From Enoplosus armatus (taxonomy: Eukaryota > Chordata > Actinopteri > Centrarchiformes > Enoplosidae): DNA of 64,000 nucleotides. Shown here one piece after another: positions 46,901 to 60,140 of this stretch. The DNA lies in the NCBI RefSeq assembly GCF_043641665.1, contig NC_092182.1:15701456-15765455 (forward strand), read 5' to 3'. The translations under genes and the position numbers were made by a program. The notes under the pieces are model-generated. The model was not told where the DNA came from and made no database searches. It saw nothing but the letters and a program-made list of their open reading frames with translations. How positions within the stretch are numbered: position 1 is the stretch's first letter; every line of letters begins with the position of its first letter.

Positions 46901-48442
46901 GGGAGTTCATTGGTCTACAGAGACACAATCAGTAAGAAAATGTGTTTCAAAACAATCTGGATGTCACAGACGTGGTTATGTGTTTGGGAGCAGATTCACC
47001 ACAGGGCGGTGACGAAGCTCTGACGACATGCTCATTGATACTATTCCTCTGGGATTCATCTTGACGGGAATGATCCGGTCATTTTGTGGTAGTACCTGGC
47101 ATCAGATGTTCTGCACTGCACCACTTGGTATGAAATGGCTTGAGGAGTGAGAAGGAGAAAAAAAACTAGACAGATTCACAGTTGTTGAGCCTTTTCTTGC
47201 AGGTGTTTTGAGCTGGGCTGTGTTCGCAGTCAGTGTCTGAAGGCTTTCAACATTGCTCAAGGTCTCTCAGGTGTTTCAAGATGTTGGTGAGAAAAAAGTC
47301 TGCAGAGGGAGACGGGGAAGGAAAATATGAGAATGCATATTTGATTAGTCACAAAAAAATATACACAGTGTTTGGCTGTCTGGTTTCTCCATTTTTTGGA
47401 AAGATTGCTGTAACATTAGTGAAAATCCAACCTATAGCATATAATTATGTATTCTCATATCATCCTACTCACCTAATCACCATTTTTCTTAAGTAATGGG
47501 CTGAATCGTTTGCATCTTAAAAGCCTAACTTCCTGTGCAAAATATCTTGCAAGTGGGTTTGTAGCCTCTCTCACACTTTTGTTCTCAGAATTGAATCTGC
47601 TATCCTTGAGCTTGTGTACCATCAGTAGATACCTGAATAGCGAGGCAATCTTCCTCCCTCTCCCTTGCTCTTCTCCATTGTTGCATTACATTCAGAGGGA
47701 GGATGAAGAGCTGGGAGGTCACAGATGGAGAGAAGTGTTATGTTTGTTCCCGTCTCTGCTCTCTGAGTGAATGTCTCCACAGATGGGATTATATTGAAAG
47801 GCGAACACAAATTTGCAGAGCAATGAAAGCGCTTTAGAGGCACAAGGCCAGTCCAGGCACATAGCTAACTGTACTTGTTAAGAGTTTTTTTCATCATCCA
47901 TCTTGTTATCAACAGGCCAGTGTATTTTGTAGCTTAAAAATGCACACTCTGCTGCTGCAAAGATTCATGGTATACATACTACTTACCGAACGTGTTATTA
48001 AGATGACCACACAAATGTACGCATATATTCAGACTATATACTGAATATATCATACTGGATGTCACCATTGCTGTTTTTCATGTTCTGACTTAAAGAGTTA
48101 CTTCTGCATTAATAATGAAAGAGATTTCTTCAACACCCATGCTTATTCATTTTCCACACTATGATGTGGTATCATTAAACTGCACACATACATAGAATGC
48201 TGTTAGAAAATGTGTGTTTCTCTCTTACTGATGTATAAAACTACTAAATCTGTTCATGCCTCAGTACTCCAGACATGTGTATATTGGCTACACAGACAAG
48301 AAACAGTAAAACTATGTAAACTCCTCTTATATTCTTATTCAAGGGAAATCCTGCGGCTACAGAGGCCTATGAAAGGTGTGTCTATAGTAATAATGTAAAT
48401 TAATTGTTATAGCTCGCTTTCATATTGATAGGTAGAACATTT

Positions 48443-48484
48443 TTAGACTTAGACTTTATTAATCCCACAGCGGGGAAATTTACA
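48443..48484 (-). repeat. Retroelement 3' tail, reversed
   Basis: GACTTTATTAATCCCACAGC followed by GGGGAAATTTAC is the reverse complement form of the tails at 7501 and 31103. Confidence 0.65.
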
Positions 48485-48648
48485 AGTCCGAAAAAACACC
48501 AAGAGGCAAACTACTAATGTCACCAGATGAACATCCATAGTTGCGTACTTGCTGAGGGGTCCGTGTATATAAAAATAATTTTAAAAAGTACACGAAAAAC
48601 ACACTTAAGAGACTAAAACAGATCGAAAGTTACGGTTAATGTAAAGTT

Positions 48649-48711
48649 AATGTATGTATGTATGTATGTGTGTACGTATGTATGTATGTGTGTAGGTATG
48701 TATGTATGTAT
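48649..48711. repeat. Imperfect (TATG)n microsatellite
   Basis: Tetranucleotide run with GTGTGTACG and GTGTGTAGG interruptions. Confidence 0.9.
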
Positions 48712-51474
48712 TTATGCATGTGTGTAATTACTGAAGCTAAACAATGCCAAAAAATTAGGTTCAACTTGCATACCTCTATGTGAGGTACAACTGTGTGGCT
48801 GCAGTTATTTCATTTTAGCAGTTGTACCACTATAAAGTACTAATTACATGCAGTAAAGAAATGCAAATGACTTGAGCTTGACTCTAGTTTTTAGGCATAA
48901 TAATTAATTTGCCAATCATTTTTGGATTACATGGTGGTTGTTCTGCAGTGTGACTGTTCTGATGAATGGTTTTGTTCATATGATCCAGCATGTGTTGTCA
49001 TACTGCTGTGCTAGCTATGCTTTCTCCTCATCCAGTCAGTTTGGTTGGTTATGGATATACTGCTTCAGCCCATGGTATTTTCGGGTCTTGGGATAGGAAA
49101 AATTCAGGTGAATCATACTCATGGCGCACTGACGGCTTTACCCTTGCTATCAAGTCCCAGAAAATCAAGTTGATTATGTTAAATAAGGCAACATTTGGCA
49201 TTCGGTGTCTGCAAAGGAGCCAGGCAGACTGCCCTTACATAAACAGATGCAGATTATCTGAAGTTAGGAAGACAGAAGCAGCATGCATTCAATCATTACT
49301 GTAGCTCATCAAGGTTGTACAACTACACGCTTGGCTGCCATTTGACAAAGGAGCAACCATTAATATGTAAACTCCCACAATTCTGTATTTTCCCAGTTTT
49401 GTATACTGCCACAAATCTCTTCTTACTTCCTGCATTGCAAGCTATTTTATGTGTCCAGATGTGTCAATGTCTTCCTTAGTTTAGCCACTCAGGACAGTTT
49501 TTTTGAATATAAATCATAGTTAAAAATATGGTATCATCTGCACACATTGACACAGAATGTGAAAAGGGATGTGTGTGTTGATTGGTGACATTAAAGTGCT
49601 ATTGGGAATTAAGTGAGCAAGTGGTTCCATGAAAAAGTTGAAAAGTGGGTACTCTTGTCTGGAATGGACAAGACTCTTCTGGTGCTGGCCTCCTGTCTAA
49701 CCTACAGTATGGGTGATGTCTAAGTCTATAGCAATGCATTTTCTTCTTTACTTGGGCTTGAAGCTGCCCAGTAATTCATTATTTACACACACCTATAAAT
49801 AGGGTAGGTAGATGTTTGATGTGGTGGCTAGAAAAAATTGATTTCATCAGTCAAGGACTGCATCAAAAGTTTGTCTCTGAGGCTTTTGGATATCAAAAAT
49901 ATATTCAATACCTTACAATAAAGTTTAAAGTCATGACTAAATTTAGTCATGATTATTCAACTTTTAACAAACACATGCGTAAGTCATAAGTTAACAAACC
50001 ATGCTTGTTTTCTCACCTGCAAGAGCCACAGGATCAATTTAATATTTAATATCAAAACAGGAAAGTAACCCACAGTTCCAAATGTTAAACACATCAACAT
50101 TCATTGATACCTACAGTATCACAACAAGTTCCCAGTGATGTTTTTATTTCTAAACTCCTGAAACAGCCAAAGATTTCTAGTTGATGGCCTCAAAAACAAC
50201 TGAACATAAATGAGCTTATCTGGACACCAGTAAACATTATCAGCTGTACTGACTTTGATATGTTTGACACATTTGAATTGTCTTATTGTTTATTTTTAAT
50301 ATACAGTGTGTATCCAGGACTACCTGGAAAGCAGTATTGACAATGAGTGAATGATCCTGCAGATGATAATAAGCATAAGCACATGAAAAAAGTAATGATG
50401 AAAGATTGTAACCTGATCCACTCAGTACTCAGAGGTCTCAAACACACAGAGAGGTTAATCAGGTGCAGGCGTACCTTGTTGACCAGCTCACGCCATCACA
50501 GCTGCTCAAATAATTCCTCCTTTGTCAGCGTCCTCTTCAGTTACAATTTGCTCTGATAAATGGTTTTGGCTGCTTCAAATTGTAAAAAATCACACTTCAA
50601 CATTCGCTGAGACTGTGTCAAGTTTTTAGTTTCACACTAGGGCCCAGCTTTGGAGGCAGCTCAACACTATGTGATGGGTTTGCAGTGTCTGGTGTGTGTC
50701 CTGTAATGGACTGACTAAACATTCATCCATTGCCTGTCAGTGCCTGTGTAGCTTCAGGAACAAAAAGATTTCATACCTGAAAATGACACATCAACCACTT
50801 TACAGAGCTCAGTCAAGGACACAATTGCTGAAATTGCTTAATATTAGAAAAAAACATCATGTTCAATATTTGAATCTAATTGTCTGATAAATTCCCTTTG
50901 ATAGGATTACCATCTTAAATTGTCAACATTTTCACAATGCATACTACTTGTACAGTATTTTACAGTATTCCTACTTCAGCTATGAAACAATAAGAATATC
51001 ACAATATTGATCAAATGATAATGACAGTGTGGAAATTTTGCTGTAAACCTTTTCTTGTGAAGACACATGAGGTCCTCCAGTATTTAAACACTTTGCTTTA
51101 TTAAAACTGGTGTTGAGTCTGAGAGGATGCTTGACAAAGTCATTGCTACGCACCAGACATGCTTATGTGAGAGCCTTGGGATAAATCAAACAAAGTGACC
51201 ACAATAGAATACATTTTTCAATTTTCAAAAAAAACTGTTTAACTGAGTAACTGTGTAAATGGTTATAATCTTTAAATATCAGTGGGCTTAAGTATATGAT
51301 TAATATGAACAATGCTTTCAATAAAAGCAGTTGACATCAGTAAAACTTGCACTAAACTTGGATACTCGGGCCAACCCGTCAGTCAAGCTAAAGTTGCATC
51401 AGAATGCTAAAACTAGACTACATTATTTACCTTTTACCAAATGAAGTCATGTTTCTGACAGAGAACATCCCGAC

Positions 51475-51545
51475 TCACAAGACCACAGATTCCCTGATGG
51501 GGTTCGAACACAGGCCCTGATCTACCATGCCACCCATCCCTGAAA
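51475..51545 (-). repeat. Degenerate repeat with a GGTTCGAAC box
   Basis: On the minus strand GGGTGGCATGGTAGATCAGG and GTTCGAACCCCATCAGGG recall the frequent teleost element that begins GGGCGGCACGGTGG. The box resembles a Pol III B box but no tRNA fold is present. Confidence 0.45.
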
Positions 51546-53114
51546 TGCCACATAAAACCATGTTATAAAAAAAAACAAAACCATATTATGTTATTCAGTG
51601 ACAACAAGTCATATAGTCATTAACAGCCATGTATGTTATTGTGTCTTGTAAAAGAGAGAAGCAAGAATCAATCATGTTAGCTGTCGTCAGTGGGGTTTAG
51701 AGTTTGTAGACAGAAAATGCGGATAAGGGAGATTTTCTGTTATGCTGATCTGTATTTGTCTTCCAAAAGCCCTGTTGTGGCTTGTGAGCCTGTTGCTATG
51801 ACAACCACCATTTGATACCGGTGGTGTGTAGGAAGGCAGATAGATATGGTTGAAAAATTAGCAAACTGCTTTATGCATGTTTTATAATCTATTCATAACT
51901 TTCATGTATGCGTGTTTGTGTCAGGAGACTAAATAAAATGAGTTTGGGAGAGCAATGCCCATAAAATAACATCCATTCAAGTATCGAGTAACACTGGCTC
52001 ATATTCCTTCCCATAATTTATTCAAGGATTATTATACTGTATATGCCTCAAAGTGAATACTTTGCTGTGAGTACATTGAATACATATTTTACTTTCTCAC
52101 TGAAGTGCATCATTTGCTCACCCTCCTTATGGAGAGAGGATCACCACAGTCCCGGCGAGTAACATATTTCCAATTTTCTGAAAAGTCTGCCTATATACTT
52201 AATATGTAATCAAATTATATATTATTTCATAGGTGTATGTAAAAAAGGGGGCATTCACATTTGGACATTCAGAAATTCTTTACTGATTAAAGAATTTCTG
52301 CTTTACAAAGTAATGTATGTGACCATTAAACTGTGTTAATATAGTCAAAAGTAGAATCACGCTAATCATCATTACTTAAGTAGGTCTATTACTGCATATC
52401 AAATCAAACATGGTTATTAATAAAAATTACATTCATAGGTGAGCACAAACTACTTTGAGTGTTATATATCTAAAATTATGTAACTTCACATCTTGTCATT
52501 TTTAGGTTAAAGCCATCACGTTTCAGAAAAAAAACAAAAAACCCATCATCATTTTTGCATAAATCGAATCTGCTAAAGCTATTTTTAAATAACTGTGGAC
52601 GTAACACAGAGTATGAAATGTAATAGTTCTGTATCAGCGGTAGCCTGCAGCAATTAGGAAAAAGAGTCCTACTGTTTATGAAAGTGGTTAAGTGCCGGTG
52701 CAGACCCAAAGGCAGCCCTCATAAACTCTGAATTAGCACAAGACAACTCGGAGATAAATTGCCTTTCCACACATGCAGAGAGACTACAGTAATTACAAGG
52801 ATATGAAACCTTTAAAGGATGTTAATTTATTTGTTGTTGCTGCTTTGTCCCAAGAGCGTGAACCAATATAAAAATTTACCAGACTAGTTTGTTACCAGTG
52901 AATTGTAATCTTTTCACTGTGTCAAGACTTTGAATTAAAAGTTGGGGACTCGTTTACACGAGCTGTTTTACGACTTAGTCCCATTTGTCTTCAGTGATGT
53001 TCACCATGAAACAGACTGTTTGTTTGGACTGTTTGCTTTTGACACAGAAATCATAGATGCACCACCAGTTACGAGCTGATCAAGATTATGGACATCCGGT
53101 CTTGCCGTGTTGTG

Positions 53115-53128
53115 GTAGCTATGGTAAC
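53115..53128. promoter_or_regulatory. RFX X-box-like palindrome GTAGCTATGGTAAC
   Basis: Fits the X-box half-site spacing GTNRCY-N2-RGYAAC. Part of a series between 51.8 and 60.1 kb. Confidence 0.45.
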
Positions 53129-53775
53129 CTCAAAGAGCACCAAATGTTCTACTTGAAGTGTGAGGGTATCATCTGTGACACTGTGCCTCCCTCCTTGTAT
53201 GGAGGCAAAAACTGTCAATATCTACATGACTTGTCCAACTGTCTATATGATTTACTGTTAAAGGGCCGATCCAGCCAAATTAAAACAAAAAAACACACAC
53301 ATATTCTTGCACTTACCTCAAAACTATGCATGTAGTTTTGAATAAAATTTTGTTTTGGGTGCTCAGACCATTTAAAGAGTTAATCTGCAACATATCTTTC
53401 CAGACACAGTGTCACTTTTATCACTCTGGATAATCCACAGAACACACCGTTAACAGTTCATGCAGGGACTATTTCAAAGTAACCAGGTCATTTTTTTTCT
53501 TCAAAATGTTCAATGCTTTGAGAAACACAAGCATTCACCTCTGTTGCTGTAGACAGATCGGCAAATAAAACAAAAACTATCTGCATGGCAGGTATGAATC
53601 AAAACCTTTTGTAATTTGGACTGACCCTATAACTGGTAGGTCTAACTTACAAAATAAAAGTATGTACGACCGTATTAAAAGGCTGGTTTAGTCATGATTT
53701 CATTCATTCAAAAAATATTTCCAAACATTTTGTAAATACTGAAACACAAAACACACAAAATCATTCTTAAGTCTT

Positions 53776-53989
53776 TTAACCCCCTAAGACCCAAGCTCTA
53801 TCTTAATTTCTCTTTGCTATTTGGGCTTATTGGGACCTGATAAGTATAAAAACTAAGCATCATCTGTTGACATGATGTGGTTCCGCATACGGGGACAATT
53901 TTGAATTTCCATATGAGCAGAATTAAGTATTATGGTATAACCCAAAATGTGATGTCCACGCATGTGGATGCCAGGTCTTAGGAGGTTAA
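53776..53989. mobile_element. piggyBac-like MITE with TTAA target duplication
   Basis: TTAA at 53776-53779 and 53986-53989 flank a 206-bp element. Its left end CCCCCTAAGACC and right end GGTCTTAGGAGG are inverted repeats with one mismatch in 12. TTAA duplication with C-rich termini is the piggyBac hallmark. The interior has no transposase frame, so the element is nonautonomous. Confidence 0.75.
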
Positions 53990-54944
53990 ATATGGTCTTA
54001 TACAGCACTTTTTTTTACATGATTCATTTTCTGATGGAATTATAACAGCCATGATTTTATGTATTCACTTACACTTTGGGCTGTTATTTTTTAGCATTGT
54101 TTACATGTGACATTGTATAATTGTGACTGTTTTCTCAGGAAACCTTTTGGATGTCTTCAGAAACTGCTGTAATAGCTGTCAAGGTCTCCACTGATGCATG
54201 CCTTCAGCCCCTCAAAGGTTTCCATCACAGACCCCATGACTATTGGTTTTGGTTTCTATGACAACTAAGTTGAACTATAAGTTGACTCATCTTTTACAAG
54301 CTTGAGTACAGGATTGTGGAGAAAAAATATCTTTGGTCAGAGAAGGATTTCAGAGCCAATCCTGCACTGCAAAAATTATTATTATTTGACCTATGTGATA
54401 ACTGTCTTTTTTCCAGATACAATCACCTATTTCTAGAATATTCCTAAAAACAAGAGAAACTGCACCAGGATCAATTCACATCAGGTTTGACTCTGAGACA
54501 GCGTGAGCTAAGAGGCATATTTTTGCAGTGTGTTCTGACACACAGTCCTAATTTTGCTATACATCTTATTCTTCTGTTGCTCAAGTGGGCAGTTTTACTT
54601 AGTGTCTGTGTTTTTAAATACATTAGAGAGGCCTTATTTACAGATTATACTTAAAGTATCTGCCTGCAAAGAAAGAATTAATGACAAAATGCAGGTATAC
54701 AACTAAAATAGAGCCTGTAAGGTTAATACATGAGCCAGCTACAAGCTTGATGTCACTTTGTTATCTACTTACAATATAAATATAAGAAATCTGATGCAAT
54801 ATAAACACACATCCTCTATTTTAATATTCCCCCATAAAGAGACTATAAGGGATTTCAGATGCGAGAAGACAGACATGTTGAAACAGTGAAGCAGGGGAGT
54901 CACTCAAGTCCATTTCAGACTTACAAATGCTGGATTAACTAGAT

Positions 54945-54958
54945 GCAGCCATGGTAAC
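54945..54958. promoter_or_regulatory. X-box-like site GCAGCCATGGTAAC
   Basis: One mismatch to the X-box consensus (C at position 2). Confidence 0.35.
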
Positions 54959-55677
54959 ATAAGGATGAGCAGAGCATTGAGTAGTTTCAGAGAAGCACAG
55001 TGAGGTACTGCCTGCGAGCTTTGTGACGCAGATACCACTTTTGCGTATGCTTTCACTGTATGACAAACAAAAAAAGCCTTCTTGTGGATTACAGCTGATA
55101 TAAATCACATTAGAGGAATATTCTGCATGGCGTATTGGAGGCACTGTTTTTGTTGGGAGGAACTGAGAAAGGTTTTTCATTTTATGAGATATTTTAACCT
55201 CCATTGAAACACATACGGCAAAAAATAACTTGAGCGATGGCTAATAACTGATGATGTATAGGGATCCTGCACATTGCATCTCATAAACAGCCACAGTGTA
55301 CTGGCTGTAACCAGTTTCTCATTTATCAGACAGCTACAATGACTGCTGAAGGTCAAATTGCAACTGAATGCAATGCACTTTCTAATGACTGGCAATGCAA
55401 GTGACAATTTAAACTGATTTCATGGCACAGCTTCAAATTTTGAGATAAACAGATTACCTGAATTGGAACTGTGCCTAATAAATGGTTACAAGAGACCCCC
55501 TAAAGTAATACTAAAGGCAGTGTGTACTCTGAGTCGAAGGTCAGAGAAAGTTACATTTAACAATAATCATCATATTGCAAATACCCCTCGAGTCTCAGAG
55601 ATTTGAAATTACTTTTATTTTAGCTTCTTCTTTCAAATGGCACCAAGCGCTGCAATATCCGTGTCCCTTCAGAGGCT

Positions 55678-55691
55678 GTTACTATGGTGAC
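55678..55691 (-). promoter_or_regulatory. RFX X-box GTCACCATAGTAAC
   Basis: Perfect GTNRCC-N2-RGYAAC on the minus strand. Confidence 0.5.
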
Positions 55692-58233
55692 AGCGCACCA
55701 AAATCAACGCCAATTTCACTGTTGTGTCAAACACATAGATATACAATCATGAGAACATAAACACATGAGTATGGAGTTAAATCATATTTATGCAGAATGT
55801 AAACAATCCTTCAATATACATGTGCACTGATGAGGTGGCCTGCAGTTCTTAAGCTGCTTTGACAAAACACGGGAGAGTGTGCAAAGTCTTAATGCTGTCA
55901 TGTTATGTCCATCATTGATGACTTGTTCTAGACATATTTGTGTGTCAGACACTCTGCGCTGTCTCCTAAAATGGAGATATCTCACCTTTTATCTGAAGAA
56001 ACCCTGAGCTCTGTTTTTGAAACAAATTCCCCACGTATGTCTACTTTTGCTGAATAAATGCTTTTGCTCTACTTTTACATCTGTGTCACCGGGGTTATAT
56101 TTATATTTCCAAGTGTACTTTTACCTTTAAATCATTTCAAATTTGTCTTTCCCCATTAAAATTCAGGGTTTGTATCTCAGGTTGATGTCTCAAAGACACT
56201 TTTAGACTTAAGCGTAGACAGCTGACACAGTGATTGACTCCCTCCTGCAGTGGAGGATTGGTGGAGGATTATAAACCTCCCGCTCTGAAATAATGACAGT
56301 GATATAAGGGATTCCAGGACTCAGATTTGTGATACAGCCCAACTTGTATTGCTAAGACAACCAGAGTTGTGGAGAGCCATGTTATACCGGGAGTCAGAAA
56401 AGAGAGAGTAGGTGTTTTTTTGGGTAGGTGGGGAGCAGGTTAAAGATGCTCCACCACTCTCTTTCCTGTTATCCCAATGGCCTTTTAGCGGCATTACTCA
56501 TTTTAGGAAAGAGACACTCCTGTTACATAAGCCAGTGCTACAGAGTCTGCCTACCAGCTAAAGTCCCTGCAGATCCTCTGTATACCTGTACATAATTGCA
56601 ATGTGCTATGTTCAGAACCGTTTTCTCTTGAAAATGCTCGGCTCCTGCATGCACACACAGAGGTCTCTGCAAAAATGTAAGATTTCTTTGTTTGATGACT
56701 TTGGAAATTTTAAAGACAAACATCATAAAATCAATGTTTCCAACATTTCCTTCTTCCAAAAATGTACATTTTTACACAGAAATGTTAGGTAATCTTCATT
56801 GTTTAACAATGATCTTAACCAACAGATTGCACTCAGTCTCATCCAGAACTAAAGATCTCTTGGACACACACCTGGTCAGTGAAGAGGTAGAGGATGGTAT
56901 CTGCTCCAGTGTGTTGACAATTAGGGTGTTAATGTAGTTTCTACCTCATTTCATCACCTTCTCCAGGGGCTTGAGCCCTATACTGATATCACCAAAAGAG
57001 AACAGACAAAACATTTGTTAATGTTTTTCCACACGGTAATATTTATGTCATGCATCAACTCTGAAGCAGGGATACGGCCCATGAGCTATTAATCTGGTAT
57101 TACTTACATTACTGCCAGTCATTTTCCAAAGCTTCTTTGGAAATGCATTTTCACACCCTCCAAGCAGCACTGGTCTCAGTTCATTTTAGCACACTATGAC
57201 AGTCGACTTGCAGAGACTTGAACTTGCTTGAATTCATGACAGACAGTATGTTAAAATGCACATCAGAAACCAGCTTAAGACCAGAGCTCATAGTTCATGC
57301 TCTCTACGATCAATTCAAGCCCGTCAAGAAGATCTTCCGTGTCTCTAAACATAGCATTGTTGTTGGCACCGACACCAGTGAAGCAGGTGTGCGATTCAGA
57401 GATCTTTTAGTTCACTCGAGCTTTGCCTCAGTCGTACCCTGTGGGAATTTTTTTTTTTTTTTTGCCTCTACTCGGGTTGGTGTGTTTCATACTTTGAGAA
57501 GGTCTGCATCAGTTGAGAGCAGAGCTGGATCTTATAGTACTGTGCAGAGAAATCAGCAGAGTAGTCTACCATCAGCTGCTTGCTTATTAACGTGATGGGT
57601 GGGTTGTGACGGCTATTGAATATTCTGTAATAGTGTGTCTTTTGAGTGAAAGTGTGTTGGTTGTTCCTCCAACACTTTGTTGCCACTCCTACCTCATGAT
57701 GACGAGGTCTACATCTTTACCGCTTATGCATTAAGTCAATCAGGCTGTGTGAGCATTGTTCTCAACCATCCTGGCCCTATAAGGTTTTGTGACCAGTTAA
57801 TACCACTGTGTCTGTTCATCTTTTCTGATTCAACTTTAATTATAAAATATTCAATCTTTCGGTATTAGGAGTCTAGCATGAAAGCACAAGATTTACTGTA
57901 AATTCATAAAATAAAACAAGGTGTGGGCCATCCTGCATCTCACTCTCCCTCTCAATAAATACATTTTTGAAAAATCTGTAATATCAAAGGGAAAGAAACG
58001 CTGCACATAATTTGAACCCATATTGCTGTCTTCACTATAAGAGGAGATCAGAGACGGAGATTGTGCAAGGAGTTATATCCTTAAGAAGCTGCTCTTGAGA
58101 TGGTCTCGTTGAATGACTGGCACCAACTTCCGGAGGGACTTTGAGGACCCCCCCTCAATGCGAACATCTCCAGGTGTCATTCACTGTTAAAAAGTCCCAA
58201 AAAAATGATGATACTATTGTCAAAACATTTGCT

Positions 58234-58303
58234 GCACACATACACACGCGCGCGCGCACACCAGCATTATAGTGGTACATCGCACTCACGCGCGCGCACA
58301 CAC
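58234..58303. repeat. Alternating CA/CG tracts (possible Z-DNA)
   Basis: CACACGCGCGCGCGCACACC and, 30 bp on, CACGCGCGCGCACACACC. CpG-dense alternation is unusual in this AT-rich window and sits just upstream of the candidate first exon. Confidence 0.8.
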
Positions 58304-58319
58304 CTCCCCTCCCTCCTGC

Positions 58320-58527
58320 ATCATAGCCCGCTGTTACCATCACACGTTCACGTAATACTCCCGTGAACAAGCTGACTTGTTGGAAATGCTGAAGGATCAA
58401 ATCTCTCTGAAAGCACGCCGGCTGTAAAATCAGTGGAAGGAGAAAAAAGTGAAGCCGCATGAAGAAGATACTCAAACATTAGACAGAGGATTGGATTATT
58501 GATTATTACCAGTTTACTTCATTGAAG
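58320..58527 (+). promoter_or_regulatory. Candidate promoter and noncoding first exon of an unidentified plus-strand gene
   Basis: A locally CpG-richer stretch ends at a strong donor, ATTGAAG|GTAAGTGAG (58527/58528). The only ATG seen (in GCCGCATGAAG) opens a seven-codon frame ending in TAG, so the exon would be 5' UTR. No TATA box is visible. No coding exon for it was recognised up to 64000. The product is unknown. Confidence 0.45.
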
Positions 58528-60126
58528 GTAAGTGAGCGCAGTTTGCGTAATCTTTGGTTTACCATCATATGACTGCAAAAACGCGAGAAGTGAGGAGATG
58601 TTGAGGAATGTTCTCCGAGGTTTATTCATTCAGGAACTGACCACCTCTCATGCTAATACGGGGGACTCATGATCGCTTTCGAAAACTTTTGCGGCGATAA
58701 AACATTTTGGTCGAAATATCAAGACGTGCTCACGTGATTTGAGAAACCTGCAGGAGAGTTTTCGTGCGATCTGTTCAACTGCAACATCGTCCACCTGGCC
58801 AATGCGCAAATACTGTATATTTAAACTGTCAATGCTGCTTGAGCAGCGAGGTTGTCAGTACATTTCCAGGACATTATCGGTGAAACCTGTTTTGTTGTGA
58901 AAGTTTACACGTATTCTACTCACCATTCTGCTCATTAGTCAACAAGTTAAGTCACAATATGAGCTTTATAGTTGATGAAGACTTGCTCAAACTGCTCTTC
59001 CGTTTTACATAAGGCATGCTCTGGATGCACTCAGACTGCAGCACCTCTTGAGTTCACATTTTTCACAGTCTCACAGTCTCGCGGTGTCCCTGCCTCCTCC
59101 CTGTCATTATTTGTCATCATTTCACACCCAAAGAGCTTGTGATTGCAATACCCACTTACTTTGCCAACCCTAAGCCACCACTTCATGCAGCCCAGAAGGA
59201 GGGCAAGTGCTCTGACATGTCAGAACAGTGAAGGTGCCTGTCCTCCACTGAGAGAACCATAAAAGACAGACACACTCCAGAGGTCCTTGCAAGGGTTTCA
59301 GTGTTGTGCAGATTTCATTTCAGCATTACGGGTAAATGCACTTGGATCAATCCTAGGGCATCAAATCAGTAGGCTAACATTATGTAAACTGTGCATAAGA
59401 AAAGTTTGGAAAGCCCTGCTGCACAGCCAGTTGGTCTGACGCAGGAAACAATGGACTTGTATGGTGGTGACATGAGAAGGGATGTCACACTAAGAGCAGA
59501 AAACACTTTGTAGGGGTTTTACAGACACAAGGTGATACTATAGGAAAGATGTATGGCTCATTTATGAATGGCTGACATTTAAAGATTAAACTAAATCTAA
59601 GGTTAATAAAGGAAAATGGTTGAAAATTACATTGAGATAGAATCCTCCGATGTACGTATGCTGCTGCATTTTCTTTTACAGGTGTCAATTTGTTCTCTTC
59701 CATTTATCCTTGATGGCCGGTTCTGAGAAACAGTGAAAGATTCATCATTGAATAGAGTGTTTAAAAAGCTTATTTGACTAGAGCTGCGGCCTTTTGTTTA
59801 TGTAACAGGCTTCACGGTGAAATGAATGTGTTGCCTGGGTCATGGTGTGTGTCACTGGGCATTCAGCTACAGTTAACTAAGTTAAAGTAGCTGTCAGATT
59901 ACTGGGGCAAACTGTTTTCAGTTTGAGATGGTAAAATAAATGTAAATAGTTCTTTGTTGTGATTAGTTTGCGTCATATGCTGGAGGATCTTGTTTTGTAA
60001 CTGCTTCAGATCAGAAAATTGAAGAGTTTCAGTCATGAAGTGCCAGTGGTCTTGGGCGGTAATGTTGATGAGTGCGCAGAGAGCTGTTCCGCACAGACAG
60101 TACCATGGTGCATACTGTAGCACTTG

Positions 60127-60140
60127 GTGACCATGGCAAC
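60127..60140 (+). promoter_or_regulatory. RFX X-box GTGACCATGGCAAC
   Basis: Perfect GTNRCC-N2-RGYAAC, 1.6 kb inside the putative first intron of the gene starting near 58.5 kb. Confidence 0.5.

Larger units (their letters stand above)
43991..58230. other. Gene desert downstream of mst1r
   Basis: No protein-coding exon recognised on either strand. Holds repeats (48443, 48649, 51475, 53780) and a run of RFX X-box-like palindromes between 51.8 and 56.4 kb, which make a regulatory role possible. Confidence 0.5.

Noticed and set aside
51500..51530. Possible tRNA gene around a GGTTCGAAC box
   Set aside because: No acceptor stem, A box or anticodon arm can be folded around it; it looks like a degenerate repeat.
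57218..57595. 125-codon open frame on the plus strand
   Set aside because: It runs through a poly-T tract that would encode poly-Phe, has no proper ATG start context, and resembles no protein I know.
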